Positions 1-9,259 of a stretch of 53,058 bases of DNA are shown piece after piece (the first letter of the stretch is position 1; each line of letters starts with the position of its first letter). The notes under the pieces were generated by a model, which was not told the origin of the DNA, ran no database searches, and worked only from the letters and a program-made list of their open reading frames with translations. This stretch comes from Sandaracinaceae bacterium (lineage in GTDB: Bacteria; Myxococcota_A; Polyangia; Polyangiales; JAFGIB01), in contig JADGRF010000069.1 of the NCBI GenBank assembly GCA_017881055.1, positions 1 through 53,058 on the forward strand, written 5' to 3'. The position numbers and the translations under genes are program-made.

Positions 1-1
1 C

Positions 2-85
2 CATGCCGAGGGTTACTACGCGGACGAGCCGGTCGACCGCGATCCGCCCGAACCGAAGAACAAGCGACCGGTGGCGCAGGCATGA
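2..85 (+). CDS. C-terminal end of an unidentified protein (truncated by window edge)
   Basis: An open frame enters from the left edge and ends with TGA at 83-85. The visible tail is acidic and proline-rich, reading HAEGYYADEPVDRDPPEP and then a short basic end. The stop overlaps the next start as ATGA, which implies translational coupling with the WecA-like gene and probably a shared polysaccharide operon. The product cannot be identified from 27 residues. Confidence 0.6.
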   Translation, partial: HAEGYYADEPVDRDPPEPKNKRPVAQA

Positions 86-1584
86 TCAGTGCAGTCTCTG
101 CGTTCGCGGTGGCGATGTTGGTTGCGATCGCGCTGACGCCGCTGGTGCGTCGCTTCGCCCTCGCAGTTGGCGCGGTCGACACGCCCGGTGGCCGGCGCGT
201 GAACGCCAGCGCAATCCCGCGCCTGGGCGGCATCGCGATCGCCGCGGCGTTCTTCGTGCCGCTCTTGTGCATGTTCGCGTTCGAAACGCAGGTCGCGCAC
301 GCCTTCTTCACGCACCCAATGCACATCTTGGGTCTGACACTCGGCGGGTTGCTCGTGTGCGGCCTCGGCGTCTTCGACGACGTAAGTGGAGTTCGGGCTT
401 GGCACAAGCTCTGGGTACAAGCAGCGGCCGGCGGCATCGCCTACCTATGCGGGTATCGCCTCGATGCGATTGCGTTGCCGTTCGTCGGCAATCTCGACAT
501 GGGCATCTTCGGCCTGCCCGTGACCGTGCTGTGGGTCGTCACGATCATCAACGCGATCAATCTGATCGACGGCCTCGATGGCCTCGCCGGCGGCATTGCG
601 TTCTTCGCCTGCATCACGAACTTCGTCGTGGCTGCGATCAACGGCGACCCCGTCGTGATGCTCTTGTCTGCGAGCCTGGGCGGCGCCCTACTCGGCTTTC
701 TGCTCTACAATTTCAACCCCGCCAGCATCTTCATGGGTGACTCGGGGAGCATGTTTCTGGGCTTCGTGCTCGCCACCACGTCCATTCTCGGCAACTCGGT
801 GAAGAGCTCGACGACCGTGGCGATTCTTGCGCCGCTGATCGCCCTCGGCCTGCCGATTATCGACACGCTGTTCGCCATGGTGCGGCGTTTCCTCGAGCGT
901 CGGCCTATCTTCGCGGCCGACCGCGGGCACATCCACCACCGCTTGCTCGCGATGGGTCTCACGCACCGTCGCGCCGTGCTGCTGCTCTACGGCTGCTCGA
1001 TCACGTTCACGGCCAGCGCGATCATCGTGTCGATCGGTCGCAACTGGCAGGTCGGAACTGCGCTCGCGGTTCTCAGCTTCATGATTATCGGCGTCATGCG
1101 CGCGATGGGTAATCTGCAGGTGGCCGTGCGCCGCTGGCGGCGCAACGAGCGTATCCGGCCGCTGGTCGTGGAGCGCATGCGCACCGCGGTCCCGGCCGTG
1201 TTGCCACGGCTTTCGGCGGCTCGCGAGCTGCGCGACCTGCAAGCGATCGTGGCTGACTTCGCCGAGCGCATCGAGCTGACCTGCGTCGAGCTGTGTACGG
1301 GCGATGGTTCTGTCGTGGATGCGTTCACGTGGCAACCCGCCGGCAAGCCGGTCTCGACGGACGCCGAGCCGGAAGGCGAGATCGTTTGCGCCAGCTATCC
1401 GCTTGTCGGGGCCGGCGAAGCTGCCACCGTGCACTTCTCCTGGCGCGCAGAGCAGAACGAAATCGTTCCCGAAGCCGAGATCCTCTTGCAGTTGATCGTC
1501 GACGTGTGGAGCCAGCGGCTGCAGCGCGCAGCCGAAGCGCGCCGTGCCGCGTCCTCCACGGGCCATCTGCGACCGGTATCGTGA
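82..1584 (+). CDS. wecA: WecA/TagO-type polyprenyl-phosphate GlcNAc-1-phosphate transferase with C-terminal extension
   Basis: This is an integral membrane enzyme of the MraY/WecA (glycosyltransferase 4) family, which transfers a sugar-1-phosphate from a UDP-sugar to undecaprenyl phosphate and so starts a lipid-linked polysaccharide. Visible family motifs are DDV at residues 99-101, NAINLIDGLDGLAGG at 157-171, MGDSG at 218-222 and the HIHH loop at 283-286, among about ten hydrophobic segments. Family members are usually about 350-370 residues. This one has 500: after the last membrane segment there is a soluble region of roughly 140 residues (from about 360) that I do not recognise. The ATG overlaps the upstream stop. 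The sugar (GlcNAc or another N-acetylhexosamine) cannot be read from sequence. Nearby convergent export genes fit a role in exopolysaccharide synthesis. Confidence 0.88.
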   Translation: MISAVSAFAVAMLVAIALTPLVRRFALAVGAVDTPGGRRVNASAIPRLGGIAIAAAFFVPLLCMFAFETQVAHAFFTHPMHILGLTLGGLLVCGLGVFDDVSGVRAWHKLWVQAAAGGIAYLCGYRLDAIALPFVGNLDMGIFGLPVTVLWVVTIINAINLIDGLDGLAGGIAFFACITNFVVAAINGDPVVMLLSASLGGALLGFLLYNFNPASIFMGDSGSMFLGFVLATTSILGNSVKSSTTVAILAPLIALGLPIIDTLFAMVRRFLERRPIFAADRGHIHHRLLAMGLTHRRAVLLLYGCSITFTASAIIVSIGRNWQVGTALAVLSFMIIGVMRAMGNLQVAVRRWRRNERIRPLVVERMRTAVPAVLPRLSAARELRDLQAIVADFAERIELTCVELCTGDGSVVDAFTWQPAGKPVSTDAEPEGEIVCASYPLVGAGEAATVHFSWRAEQNEIVPEAEILLQLIVDVWSQRLQRAAEARRAASSTGHLRPVS

Positions 1585-1598
1585 CCGCGCTTGTGGCG

Positions 1599-2057
1599 TC
1601 AGCCCGCCTCTTCACCAAAGTAATGCGCCCGCACGGCTTTGCGGATCTCCGACGCGGGCGCAATCAGCGGCCGCACGTGCATCCCGGTGATCTCCGAGAC
1701 GCGCTCCATGGCCGGCACGTTGGTCGGGTCATCCACGGCGACATAGAGAATTTTCTCTTTGCGCTCGCCGACCCGAAACAGCACGGGGATCAGCGTCAGC
1801 TCCAGCGCGAGCTCAGCGGGAATCAGGCTCAGGAGCTCGCGCCGGAACTCCACATGCGTCAGTGAAACCCACGCGACACTCAGCTGGTTCGACAAGATCT
1901 GCGTGAGCGCGCCTTCCGTGACGAACGCACGGCGCACCAGGATCTCGCCGAGCCGTCCCCCGGACTGCGTCTGTTCTTCGAGCGCTTGTTCGAGCTGCGG
2001 CGGTGTGATGAGCCCGGCCGCTACGAGCAGCTCTCCGATGCGCTGGCCCTGAGTCAT
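1599..2057 (-). CDS. Stand-alone MshEN-like (GspE N-terminal) domain protein
   Basis: The 152-residue protein begins MTQGQRIGELLVAAGLIT and resembles the N-terminal domain of GspE/PilB-type ATPases, without any ATPase part. Two motifs of the MshEN type are visible: RIGELLVAAGLITPPQLEQ and RLGEILVRRAFVTEGALTQ, each followed by a Q-containing helix. In MshEN domains such tandem motifs bind cyclic di-GMP (family knowledge). The second copy has Ala where the motif usually has Gly, so binding is uncertain. The ATG at 2057 was chosen because the domain starts within five residues of it; a longer frame upstream has unrelated composition. It is the last gene of the beta-barrel/OPX/small membrane protein group, so I infer a regulatory role in polysaccharide export. 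Confidence 0.75.
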   Translation of the reverse strand: MTQGQRIGELLVAAGLITPPQLEQALEEQTQSGGRLGEILVRRAFVTEGALTQILSNQLSVAWVSLTHVEFRRELLSLIPAELALELTLIPVLFRVGERKEKILYVAVDDPTNVPAMERVSEITGMHVRPLIAPASEIRKAVRAHYFGEEAG

Positions 2058-2103
2058 CGTCTTTTCAAGCTTACCACAGGGCGCTTGCCCGGCGCGCCCG
2101 CTC

Positions 2104-2340
2104 TCAACGCGTACGCTCAACCGTCGGTGCGTTGCCCCGCGCATGCTCGAGCGCTGTGGCTTTGGCCCGGTCAACGGCGCCGACGACCTCGGATTCGAAC
2201 TCGTGCGCCTCGTGCGTACCGGCGATGCGGCGCGCGTGCTCGAAGGTGGTCAGCTTGCCGAGCTTCACGAAGCACACGACGTAAACCAAACCCGCCAGGA
2301 TCACCGTCTTGACGGCGGCACGTACGAGGAATGCGATCAT
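2104..2340 (-). CDS. Small membrane protein, function unknown
   Basis: The 78-residue protein has one N-terminal hydrophobic segment (about residues 3-25, IAFLVRAAVKTVILAGLVYV), followed by a hydrophilic cytoplasmic or periplasmic tail of about 50 residues rich in Glu, Ala and Arg. It sits 65 bp after the OPX gene and 46 bp before the MshEN-like gene on the same strand, so it is probably co-transcribed with both. I do not recognise a family. Composition and codon use match its neighbours. Confidence 0.6.
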   Translation of the reverse strand: MIAFLVRAAVKTVILAGLVYVVCFVKLGKLTTFEHARRIAGTHEAHEFESEVVGAVDRAKATALEHARGNAPTVERTR

Positions 2341-2405
2341 ACGTCTGGCTTTTTACCACGCGTGCCGGGCGCCGCGAAAAAACCGGATCGCAGGCTGGAA
2401 CAGGC

Positions 2406-3017
2406 TCAAAACACGCGTTCGGGGACGAACACGATGTCGCCGGCTTGCAGCGCGAAGTCGTCCTGGCGGCCCTCGGTCACCAGCCGGACGGGCACGGTGT
2501 AGCGCTCCAGCTTCTTGCCAACGTTTCGCCGGGTCACGATCGTCTCGTTCGGACTGGCGAGCGGCGTGAGGCCGCCGGCCAAGCTGAGCGCTTGCACGAC
2601 CGTCATGCCTGTCGTGATGGGGAAGCTGCCAGCGTGCGCGACGGCGCCGACCACGCTGATGCGCTTGCTCGCGTAGTCGGTCACGAACACCGATACACTC
2701 GGGCTGCGCAGCACACCTTTGTCGCGGAGCGCGGCTTCCAGCTGTCGAGCAACTTCGTTCGGCCCTTGACCCGCGACCGAGATCAAGCCGATCAGCGGAA
2801 AGTTGATCTGGCCGTCGTCCGCGACGCGGTACTTACCCGAGAGCTCTTTTTCCTCGTACACGGTGACTTCGAACGCATCGCCGGGCCCGAGTGAGGCGTC
2901 GGGAGGAGCTGCGTTGAGCGCGTGTGGCGTATTGCGGACGCCGGCCGCACACGCCGCCAGCACCGTCGTACAAGCCAGCACGATGGCAACGAGCCCAGTC
3001 CGGTTGCGCCGTGTCAT
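2406..3017 (-). CDS. Short OPX (Wza-family) polysaccharide export lipoprotein
   Basis: This 203-residue protein carries a lipoprotein signal ending VLAAC near residue 22, then a Poly_export domain (about 44-115, starting LGPGDAFEVTVYE) and one SLBB-type domain (about 120-170, SVVGAVAHAGSFPI). It ends at FVPERVF with no C-terminal helix. Classical Wza has a C-terminal amphipathic helix that crosses the outer membrane; short OPX proteins without it pair with a separate beta-barrel (composite OPX/beta-barrel systems described in Myxococcus). The barrel candidate lies directly upstream, 7 bp away. The ATG at 3017 gives a compact signal peptide; an in-frame GTG at 3038 is an alternative that would overlap the upstream stop. 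Confidence 0.88.
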   Translation of the reverse strand: MTRRNRTGLVAIVLACTTVLAACAAGVRNTPHALNAAPPDASLGPGDAFEVTVYEEKELSGKYRVADDGQINFPLIGLISVAGQGPNEVARQLEAALRDKGVLRSPSVSVFVTDYASKRISVVGAVAHAGSFPITTGMTVVQALSLAGGLTPLASPNETIVTRRNVGKKLERYTVPVRLVTEGRQDDFALQAGDIVFVPERVF

Positions 3018-3024
3018 TCGACGA

Positions 3025-4362
3025 TCAGTAGAACGCACGCAGACCCAGCCACGCTTCGACGCTGACGTACTTCGCTGGGTCGACGATGGTCATGGCCGGG
3101 GTCGTCCCGGACGCTGGGATCATCGTGACGAACTTGAAGTTGGTGGCGTCGTCGATCACGCCAACTTGGCCGGTGGCCGCGAGCCAGCTGACGAAGCGAT
3201 ACTCGCCGGAGAGATCGGCGAAGTAGCGCTGGTCACTACGCTTGCCCTGGAACTGGTCGACACCGAACTTGATGAACTCGATGCCTGCCTTGCCGTTGAT
3301 CACGAACGCGCCGCCCGACATCCAACGACCGCGCAAGTAGACACGGTCACGGGTTTGGTGACCGCCCTGATAGGCCGTGGAGATCGTGCGGTCGTAACCG
3401 ACGGCGGTCTCGGTATCGGTCCCCGGCACGTAGCGCGCTTCGGCGTTCGCGTTGACGCCTTCGTAGTCGTTGCCGTCGTGCGCGAAGCCGGCCGAGTAAC
3501 CCGCGGCCAACGTGGCTGAGATGCGCGAGGTGATGGCGCCGTTCAAGCCCAAGCGCGTCGAGATCTGGTCGTTGTCCGAGACCTTGGTCGTGTGCACGAA
3601 CTTGGGACCGTCGTTGGTGTAGTTCTGATGCGAGTACGTCGCGTCGTAGAAGAGCGCGGTCTTCGGCAAGAACTCCCAGTTCGCGTTCAAGTTGATGTTG
3701 TGCGTGAGGTTGTTGTTCGCTTTGAAGTCGGCACCTTCGAAGAAATCGAAGCCGAACCGATAGCCGAGCGAGCTCTTCAGCAGGCCGCCCGGCGTCATGA
3801 AGACGAACTTGGCGCCGATGTTCTCTTGATCGCGGGCGTAGTTCGGAATGTTCGAGGCGCCCTTTGGCAGGCCCGATTCCGTAAACGGCTGCGCGGTGCG
3901 ACCGAAGCCCTCGGTGATCACGAACGACACCGGACGCTTCGGCGCCAGCGTTAGCTCGAAGTCGGCGTTCGTGCCTATGACGGTCATCTTCGACGCCGAG
4001 AAGTAGTGCAGCAGCGACGCCGACAAGCCACCGCGGAATGCCACGAAGCCGGGCCGTACGGGAACGCCGTCCTGGTTGTCTGCACCAAGACGCTCTTCGC
4101 CGAGCGTCGAGAGCAAGAGGTGCGGCGAGAGCCGCAGCGCAAAGCTGTCTTGCAGGTTCTTATCGGCGTTGAAGACGTTCGAGAAGTAACCGCCCTCGGC
4201 GCCTAGGCCGGGGTGCAACTCGAGGTCGCCGACACGAATGCCGCTGCCCTCCGTTCGCTTGCGATCGGAGAGCCAAGCCTGAGCATGCACATCTGCGCTA
4301 ACGCAGACGATGAAGCCGCAGACCAATAAACCAAGCCATGAATGACAGCTGCGCACACGCAT
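3025..4362 (-). CDS. Outer membrane beta-barrel protein, probable polysaccharide translocon partner
   Basis: The 445-residue protein has a signal peptide (about residues 1-28, ending VHAQ) and then many alternating short amphipathic strands with aromatic residues, for example NINLNANWEFLPKTALFYD and YFADLSGEYRFVSWLAATG. It ends in LRAFY, and a C-terminal aromatic residue is typical of outer membrane barrels. It lies 7 bp upstream of a short OPX lipoprotein that lacks its own outer-membrane helix. The pairing matches the composite OPX/beta-barrel (Wzp-type) export system known from Myxococcus, so a role as the outer-membrane pore for a polysaccharide is likely. The exact strand number and polymer cannot be read from the sequence. 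The start at 4362 is ATG with a weak upstream GGGA. Confidence 0.8.
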   Translation of the reverse strand: MRVRSCHSWLGLLVCGFIVCVSADVHAQAWLSDRKRTEGSGIRVGDLELHPGLGAEGGYFSNVFNADKNLQDSFALRLSPHLLLSTLGEERLGADNQDGVPVRPGFVAFRGGLSASLLHYFSASKMTVIGTNADFELTLAPKRPVSFVITEGFGRTAQPFTESGLPKGASNIPNYARDQENIGAKFVFMTPGGLLKSSLGYRFGFDFFEGADFKANNNLTHNINLNANWEFLPKTALFYDATYSHQNYTNDGPKFVHTTKVSDNDQISTRLGLNGAITSRISATLAAGYSAGFAHDGNDYEGVNANAEARYVPGTDTETAVGYDRTISTAYQGGHQTRDRVYLRGRWMSGGAFVINGKAGIEFIKFGVDQFQGKRSDQRYFADLSGEYRFVSWLAATGQVGVIDDATNFKFVTMIPASGTTPAMTIVDPAKYVSVEAWLGLRAFY

Positions 4363-4443
4363 TGTCCCGGTCGTCTCCGTGGGGGCCGGGAACTGCTCCC
4401 CCCTAAGGTTCGAAGTGATCTGGCGAGAGCCTAGTCGGTTCCG

Positions 4444-5052
4444 CTACTTAGTACCACTAGCAGGATGCGGAAATGAAGGCACTCCCGGCGGAATCAAAGA
4501 GGGCAACGTGGAGGAGCTGTTGTCGAACGGCAGCATCGAGTTGTTGATCTCGGTCTGCACCTTGGTCGCACCGGTCTCGTAGAGATCCTGGCCGACGCAT
4601 TGGTTGGCTTCCTGATCCAGAGTTTGGAACTTCTGGCCGATCACCGAGAGCACCGTGAACTCGTGCGCGCGCGAGTCGCCGTCGGTTGCTTTCGCGAGGG
4701 CGTCGAGCCGGGCCTGTGCCGTACCGACGTTCGCGTTCGCCTGCTGGAGCTTGTCGTTGAGGCACGCGAGCTTGATCATGTCGCCTTCGCGCCGCGCTTC
4801 ATCGACCATGTGCATGAGGCGCTGCGCGAGTTCCTGACCGCGGCTGACGATCGAAGACGCCATCTGCGACTGCTGCTGCGGCGTCAGCGGCACGGGGCGG
4901 GGTTTTCTGTCACCCGTGTTGCCCGCATTGGCCGTGTTACTCGCGTCCGGCTTCTTGTCTTCGGCGCGAGCGAAACCCGACCCGATCAGCAAAACGAGCG
5001 CTGCAACAGCGAGCTGCGTTCGGCCTGGTGCATTGACTTTCGTGATCGTCAT
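4444..5052 (-). CDS. Exported hypothetical protein
   Basis: The 202-residue protein has a signal peptide (LAVAALVLLIGSGFARA, cleavage about residue 30), a low-complexity Asn/Asp/Lys stretch, then a mainly helical region with QQQSQMASSIVSRGQELAQ and repeated Gln/Ala, and a proline-rich end. It has two cysteines (in IKLACLND and NQCVGQD). I do not recognise the family. The ATG at 5052 was chosen because AGGGGAG (5067-5061) sits nine bases upstream; a GTG three codons earlier would abut that ribosome site. A strong promoter precedes it, so it is transcribed on its own and possibly reads into the export genes 81 bp downstream. Confidence 0.7.
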   Translation of the reverse strand: MTITKVNAPGRTQLAVAALVLLIGSGFARAEDKKPDASNTANAGNTGDRKPRPVPLTPQQQSQMASSIVSRGQELAQRLMHMVDEARREGDMIKLACLNDKLQQANANVGTAQARLDALAKATDGDSRAHEFTVLSVIGQKFQTLDQEANQCVGQDLYETGATKVQTEINNSMLPFDNSSSTLPSLIPPGVPSFPHPASGTK

Positions 5053-5079
5053 CGCTGTCACTCCCCTGGGGCGGCGGTC

Positions 5080-5107
5080 AGTATATAGTGCGGACCTGGC
5101 GTGTCAA
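5080..5107 (-). promoter_or_regulatory. Sigma70-like promoter for the exported protein gene
   Basis: On the minus strand TTGACA (5107-5102) and TATACT (5085-5080) are separated by 16 bases. The predicted start of transcription, near 5073, leaves about 20 bases of leader that contain AGGGGAG before the ATG at 5052. Both boxes are close to consensus in an otherwise GC-rich region. Confidence 0.7.
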
Positions 5108-5219
5108 TACACAAGAATATCGAAGACTTGCGCAGCAGACCTAAAACGTGTTCTGGACTGCTTTTGACACCCAACCAGCTAGTTGCTCGGGAACAGCGCC
5201 GCGTTCAGCCTCGTGACTC

Positions 5220-5235
5220 AGATGCCGTAGCATCT
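5220..5235 (-). terminator. Weak hairpin after the glt-like operon
   Basis: AGATGC and GCATCT flank a CGTA loop 14 bases past the stop of the GltG-like gene. The stem is only six pairs and no T-tract follows on the minus strand, so termination by this element is uncertain. Confidence 0.25.
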
Positions 5236-5248
5236 CCCACATAGTTCC

Positions 5249-6739
5249 CTAGTTCTGAGGCGCAAACACAAACGGGTACGAATACTGGACGCTGCCGCCC
5301 TCGGGGCCCGGATTGAAGCGCAAGCCGCTCATGACTCCGACCACGCATTGAGCTACCTGCGGATCGCCCATGGTGTTGTCGGCGGCCTTGGCCCCTGTCA
5401 CGTTGCCCCGCTGCTCGATCGTGAACTGCACGACGATCTTGCCGGCCAGCGTGGGGTTGCGGCGGAGCTGCTGCTCGTAGCACATCTGAACCGCGCGGAT
5501 TCGCGCCATGATCATCTTCACCACCGTGCTGGAGTCGAACGTACCGGAGCCACCCTCGTCTGCGGCTTCTCCTCGCGGGATCGACTTGGCGTGAACGACG
5601 CGCTCGGCGACAGCCCCACCCTCGCCTGTGGCGTTGGTCGTGCCCGCTTTGGTTGCGAGACTACCGAGGCCGCCTTGGCCGCTACCCGTTCCACCGCCCG
5701 CGCGCGTGCGCAGATCACCGCCGCCGCCGGACTTCGCCACGCCGACGCCAGTCGCCTGCGAAAGGATATCGGCCGCGTTGCCGGTCACGGCACCACCGGC
5801 GAGCACGTCCGCCAGCGCGCCACTGGTCTCGGACCCGAGCGCGCCCACGATCAGCGCTTCTGCTTGCTGCGCCGCTTCCTGCGCGATGCGCGCCGACTTG
5901 TCCGCTACGGCCTGCTCTTCGGACGGCTTGTCCGCCGCCGGTGCAGCATCTTCCTTCTTCGACGGTGCTTCCTTCTTGGCCTCGGGCGCCGGCGCGGCCT
6001 TCGGCGCGTTTTCGGCCGGCGCGTCCGTCGCCTTCTCGTCAGCTGGAACGGGCGGGGGAGGCGGCTCTTCGAAGATCATCTTCGCGATGTCTTCCGGTAC
6101 GGCGGCAAGACCCGACTCGATCGGCGGATCCCAGTTCTCTGCAATCACGATGAAGCCGAACATGCTCATGAACGTGAAGACCATGAACGCCGTGAACAGC
6201 CAGTCGATGCTGCGCACGAAGCCGGCGCGCGCAGCCGCGGGCAGCTGTGGTCGCGGCTGCACGGGCGGAGGCGTCACGAACTGGAACAGCAACGTGACGC
6301 CGCCGAGCACGACCTTGCCCCGCGAATTGTCGTTGATCTTGACTTGGAAATGCGTGCCCGCGTTGCGCGCCGCGCCGCTCGCACGCATCTGCGCGAGATC
6401 TTGAACGCCGCCCGGCAAACCGACGCGGCCGGTCATGATGTCGGTGAAGTTCAGGATGTAGTCGTTGCCTACGAGCTGAAAGAGCTCGAAGCGTGCAGGC
6501 ATGCCTTCGGTGTTAACGACGAAGTGATTCTTCTCTGAGCTACCGACGGTGACCGTCTCGCGCTTTCGAATCACGCGCTCTTCGACGATCTTGCCCGCCT
6601 GAATCAGGCCGATGCGAAGCACCTTCGGGCCGGTTGGCTTCACCTGCACGGCCTGCATGGCCATGGTCATCGCGCCGGGACGGCCACGCGGTGCGGACTG
6701 TCCGGATTGCGTCGTGTTCTCGGGCTTTTCGATGCTCAT
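5249..6739 (-). CDS. GltG-like protein: FHA-like domain, one TM helix, AgmX/TonB-like C-terminal domain
   Basis: The 496-residue protein has a cytoplasmic FHA-like domain (about 38-155, RKRETVTVGSSEKNHFVV), a single membrane helix (about 181-200, LFTAFMVFTFMSMFGFIVIA), a long Pro/Ala/Lys-rich periplasmic linker (EEPPPPPVPADEK onward), a Gly-rich stretch, and a C-terminal AgmX/PglI-type domain (about 408-494, QMCYEQQLRRNPTLAGKIV). This order matches GltG/GltJ-type proteins of the Myxococcus gliding motor, which act like TonB: they couple a proton-driven inner-membrane channel to outer-membrane parts. It is the last gene of the TPR operon and follows the TolQ-like gene by 187 bp. The GGAA before the ATG supports the start. 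Whether the complex moves cells or serves transport cannot be told from sequence. Confidence 0.8.
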   Translation of the reverse strand: MSIEKPENTTQSGQSAPRGRPGAMTMAMQAVQVKPTGPKVLRIGLIQAGKIVEERVIRKRETVTVGSSEKNHFVVNTEGMPARFELFQLVGNDYILNFTDIMTGRVGLPGGVQDLAQMRASGAARNAGTHFQVKINDNSRGKVVLGGVTLLFQFVTPPPVQPRPQLPAAARAGFVRSIDWLFTAFMVFTFMSMFGFIVIAENWDPPIESGLAAVPEDIAKMIFEEPPPPPVPADEKATDAPAENAPKAAPAPEAKKEAPSKKEDAAPAADKPSEEQAVADKSARIAQEAAQQAEALIVGALGSETSGALADVLAGGAVTGNAADILSQATGVGVAKSGGGGDLRTRAGGGTGSGQGGLGSLATKAGTTNATGEGGAVAERVVHAKSIPRGEAADEGGSGTFDSSTVVKMIMARIRAVQMCYEQQLRRNPTLAGKIVVQFTIEQRGNVTGAKAADNTMGDPQVAQCVVGVMSGLRFNPGPEGGSVQYSYPFVFAPQN

Positions 6740-6926
6740 CGCGCGGTTTCCGTGGTTGGTGGCGCGGCCAAGTAGATGACGTATAGACCCGCGACGGGGT
6801 CAAAAGTTTTGCTGCGCTCGCACTGCCGTTGCGGTTTTCGAGCCGGCCAACATTACCATCCGGTCCGGATTACGGTCCAGCTTGGCGAACAGTGCGGCAA
6901 CGACGCGCACCTTTCCTCACTGCGCA

Positions 6927-7511
6927 TCACGTTGCAGCGCGGAGCTCATCGAGCAACGCGACTGCGCGCTGCAGGTCGCCCAGTAACCGAGCTCCCCGCC
7001 GACTCAGAAGATCGATCGCGAAGCGGCACACGAGCGAAATCGTGGTTCCCGTCGCGATCGCGAGGACCGCCTGGTTGACCGCGATGCTCTCGGCGAGACC
7101 CTTCTGTAGCGACAGGAGCCCCGCGTCGTGCCGGAGCGCGGTTGCCATCGTCACGATCGCCGCCATGAAGGCGAGCGGTGGAGCCACCCGACCAAGCACG
7201 TTCACCGTCAGAAGCGAGTGTGTCGTGCGCGCGCGCAAGTCCATCAGCGCTTCGTCGATCGCGTCATCGGCCGGCTGCCCTTCGGCACGCGCTTGTGCCC
7301 CGACCCGCAACAGCTCCGCGACCCAGCTCGGCTCCAGCGTTCGTGCGAGCAGCGCGCTGGAAGTCGCATCGCTGCGGGCCTCGCGCAGCGCCCGATCGAG
7401 TAGCTCATGGTCGACCGGCGCGCGCCAGCAAAGCTCTCTTGCACGCGCGGCGATCACGAGGCCCGCGCAGAGGCCGACGAGAGCCAGGACTCCGTACAAG
7501 ATCGCGAACAC
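6927..7511 (-). CDS. MotA/TolQ/ExbB-family proton channel subunit
   Basis: This 194-residue protein has an N-terminal membrane helix (residues 2-21), a cytoplasmic loop of about 80 residues, and two closely spaced helices near 105-125 (VLGRVAPPLAFMAAIVTMATA) and 150-170 (AVLAIATGTTISLVCRF). That is the three-helix topology of TolQ/ExbB/AglR. Such proteins form pentameric channels whose ion flow drives a TonB/TolA-like partner. The partner here is likely the GltG-like protein downstream. No TolR/ExbD gene is seen anywhere in the window, although these channels normally need one. Start is GTG at 7511, 15 bp after the preceding small gene. Confidence 0.8.
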   Translation of the reverse strand: MFAILYGVLALVGLCAGLVIAARARELCWRAPVDHELLDRALREARSDATSSALLARTLEPSWVAELLRVGAQARAEGQPADDAIDEALMDLRARTTHSLLTVNVLGRVAPPLAFMAAIVTMATALRHDAGLLSLQKGLAESIAVNQAVLAIATGTTISLVCRFAIDLLSRRGARLLGDLQRAVALLDELRAAT

Positions 7512-7526
7512 GCGTTGGCGCCCAAA

Positions 7527-7775
7527 TCAGAACGCGTCGTTGTTGACCGAGCGGACCACGTCGCGCACGAAGCTCGTGCGGAGGTCCATCACTTCGTAGC
7601 CGAGGTTGGAGCGATTCAAGATGTAGAACGCATTCGGCTTCTGAACGCGGCCCTCGATCTTGATCTCTTCGAGCTGGATGACCTTGGGTGCGCGCTTGGG
7701 CTTGCTCTGCGCGTGCGCGCTCTGGGCACCCGTGAGCATCGCGACTCCAAACACCGCTGTCATGAACATGCGCAT
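7527..7775 (-). CDS. Small secreted protein of the glt-like operon (GltF position)
   Basis: The 82-residue precursor has a signal peptide (MRMFMTAVFGVAMLTGAQSAHAQ) and a short mature part containing VIQLEEIKIEGRVQKPNAFY and ILNRSNLGYEVMDLRTSF. It lies between the TPR lipoprotein and the TolQ-like gene, the position of the small periplasmic component in Glt gene sets; sequence alone does not prove it is GltF. GGAGG at 7786-7782 lies six bases before the ATG at 7775, which decides the start over the GTG at 7805 that overlaps the upstream stop. Confidence 0.65.
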   Translation of the reverse strand: MRMFMTAVFGVAMLTGAQSAHAQSKPKRAPKVIQLEEIKIEGRVQKPNAFYILNRSNLGYEVMDLRTSFVRDVVRSVNNDAF

Positions 7776-7801
7776 GGCTAGCCTCCGATTAGGGTCACGG
7801 C

Positions 7802-9258
<1,457 letters not shown>

Positions 9259-9259
<1 letters not shown>

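Noticed and set aside
2186-2206. GATTCGAAC, which resembles a tRNA T-loop on the minus strand
   Set aside because: It is inside the small membrane protein gene (coding Glu-Phe-Glu-Ser-Glu), and no acceptor, D or anticodon stems can be built around it.
6740-6926. A promoter between the TolQ-like and GltG-like genes (minus-strand TTGACC and TATACG near 6780-6805)
   Set aside because: The two boxes are only 12 bases apart, too close for sigma70; the spacer may be a long intra-operon gap.
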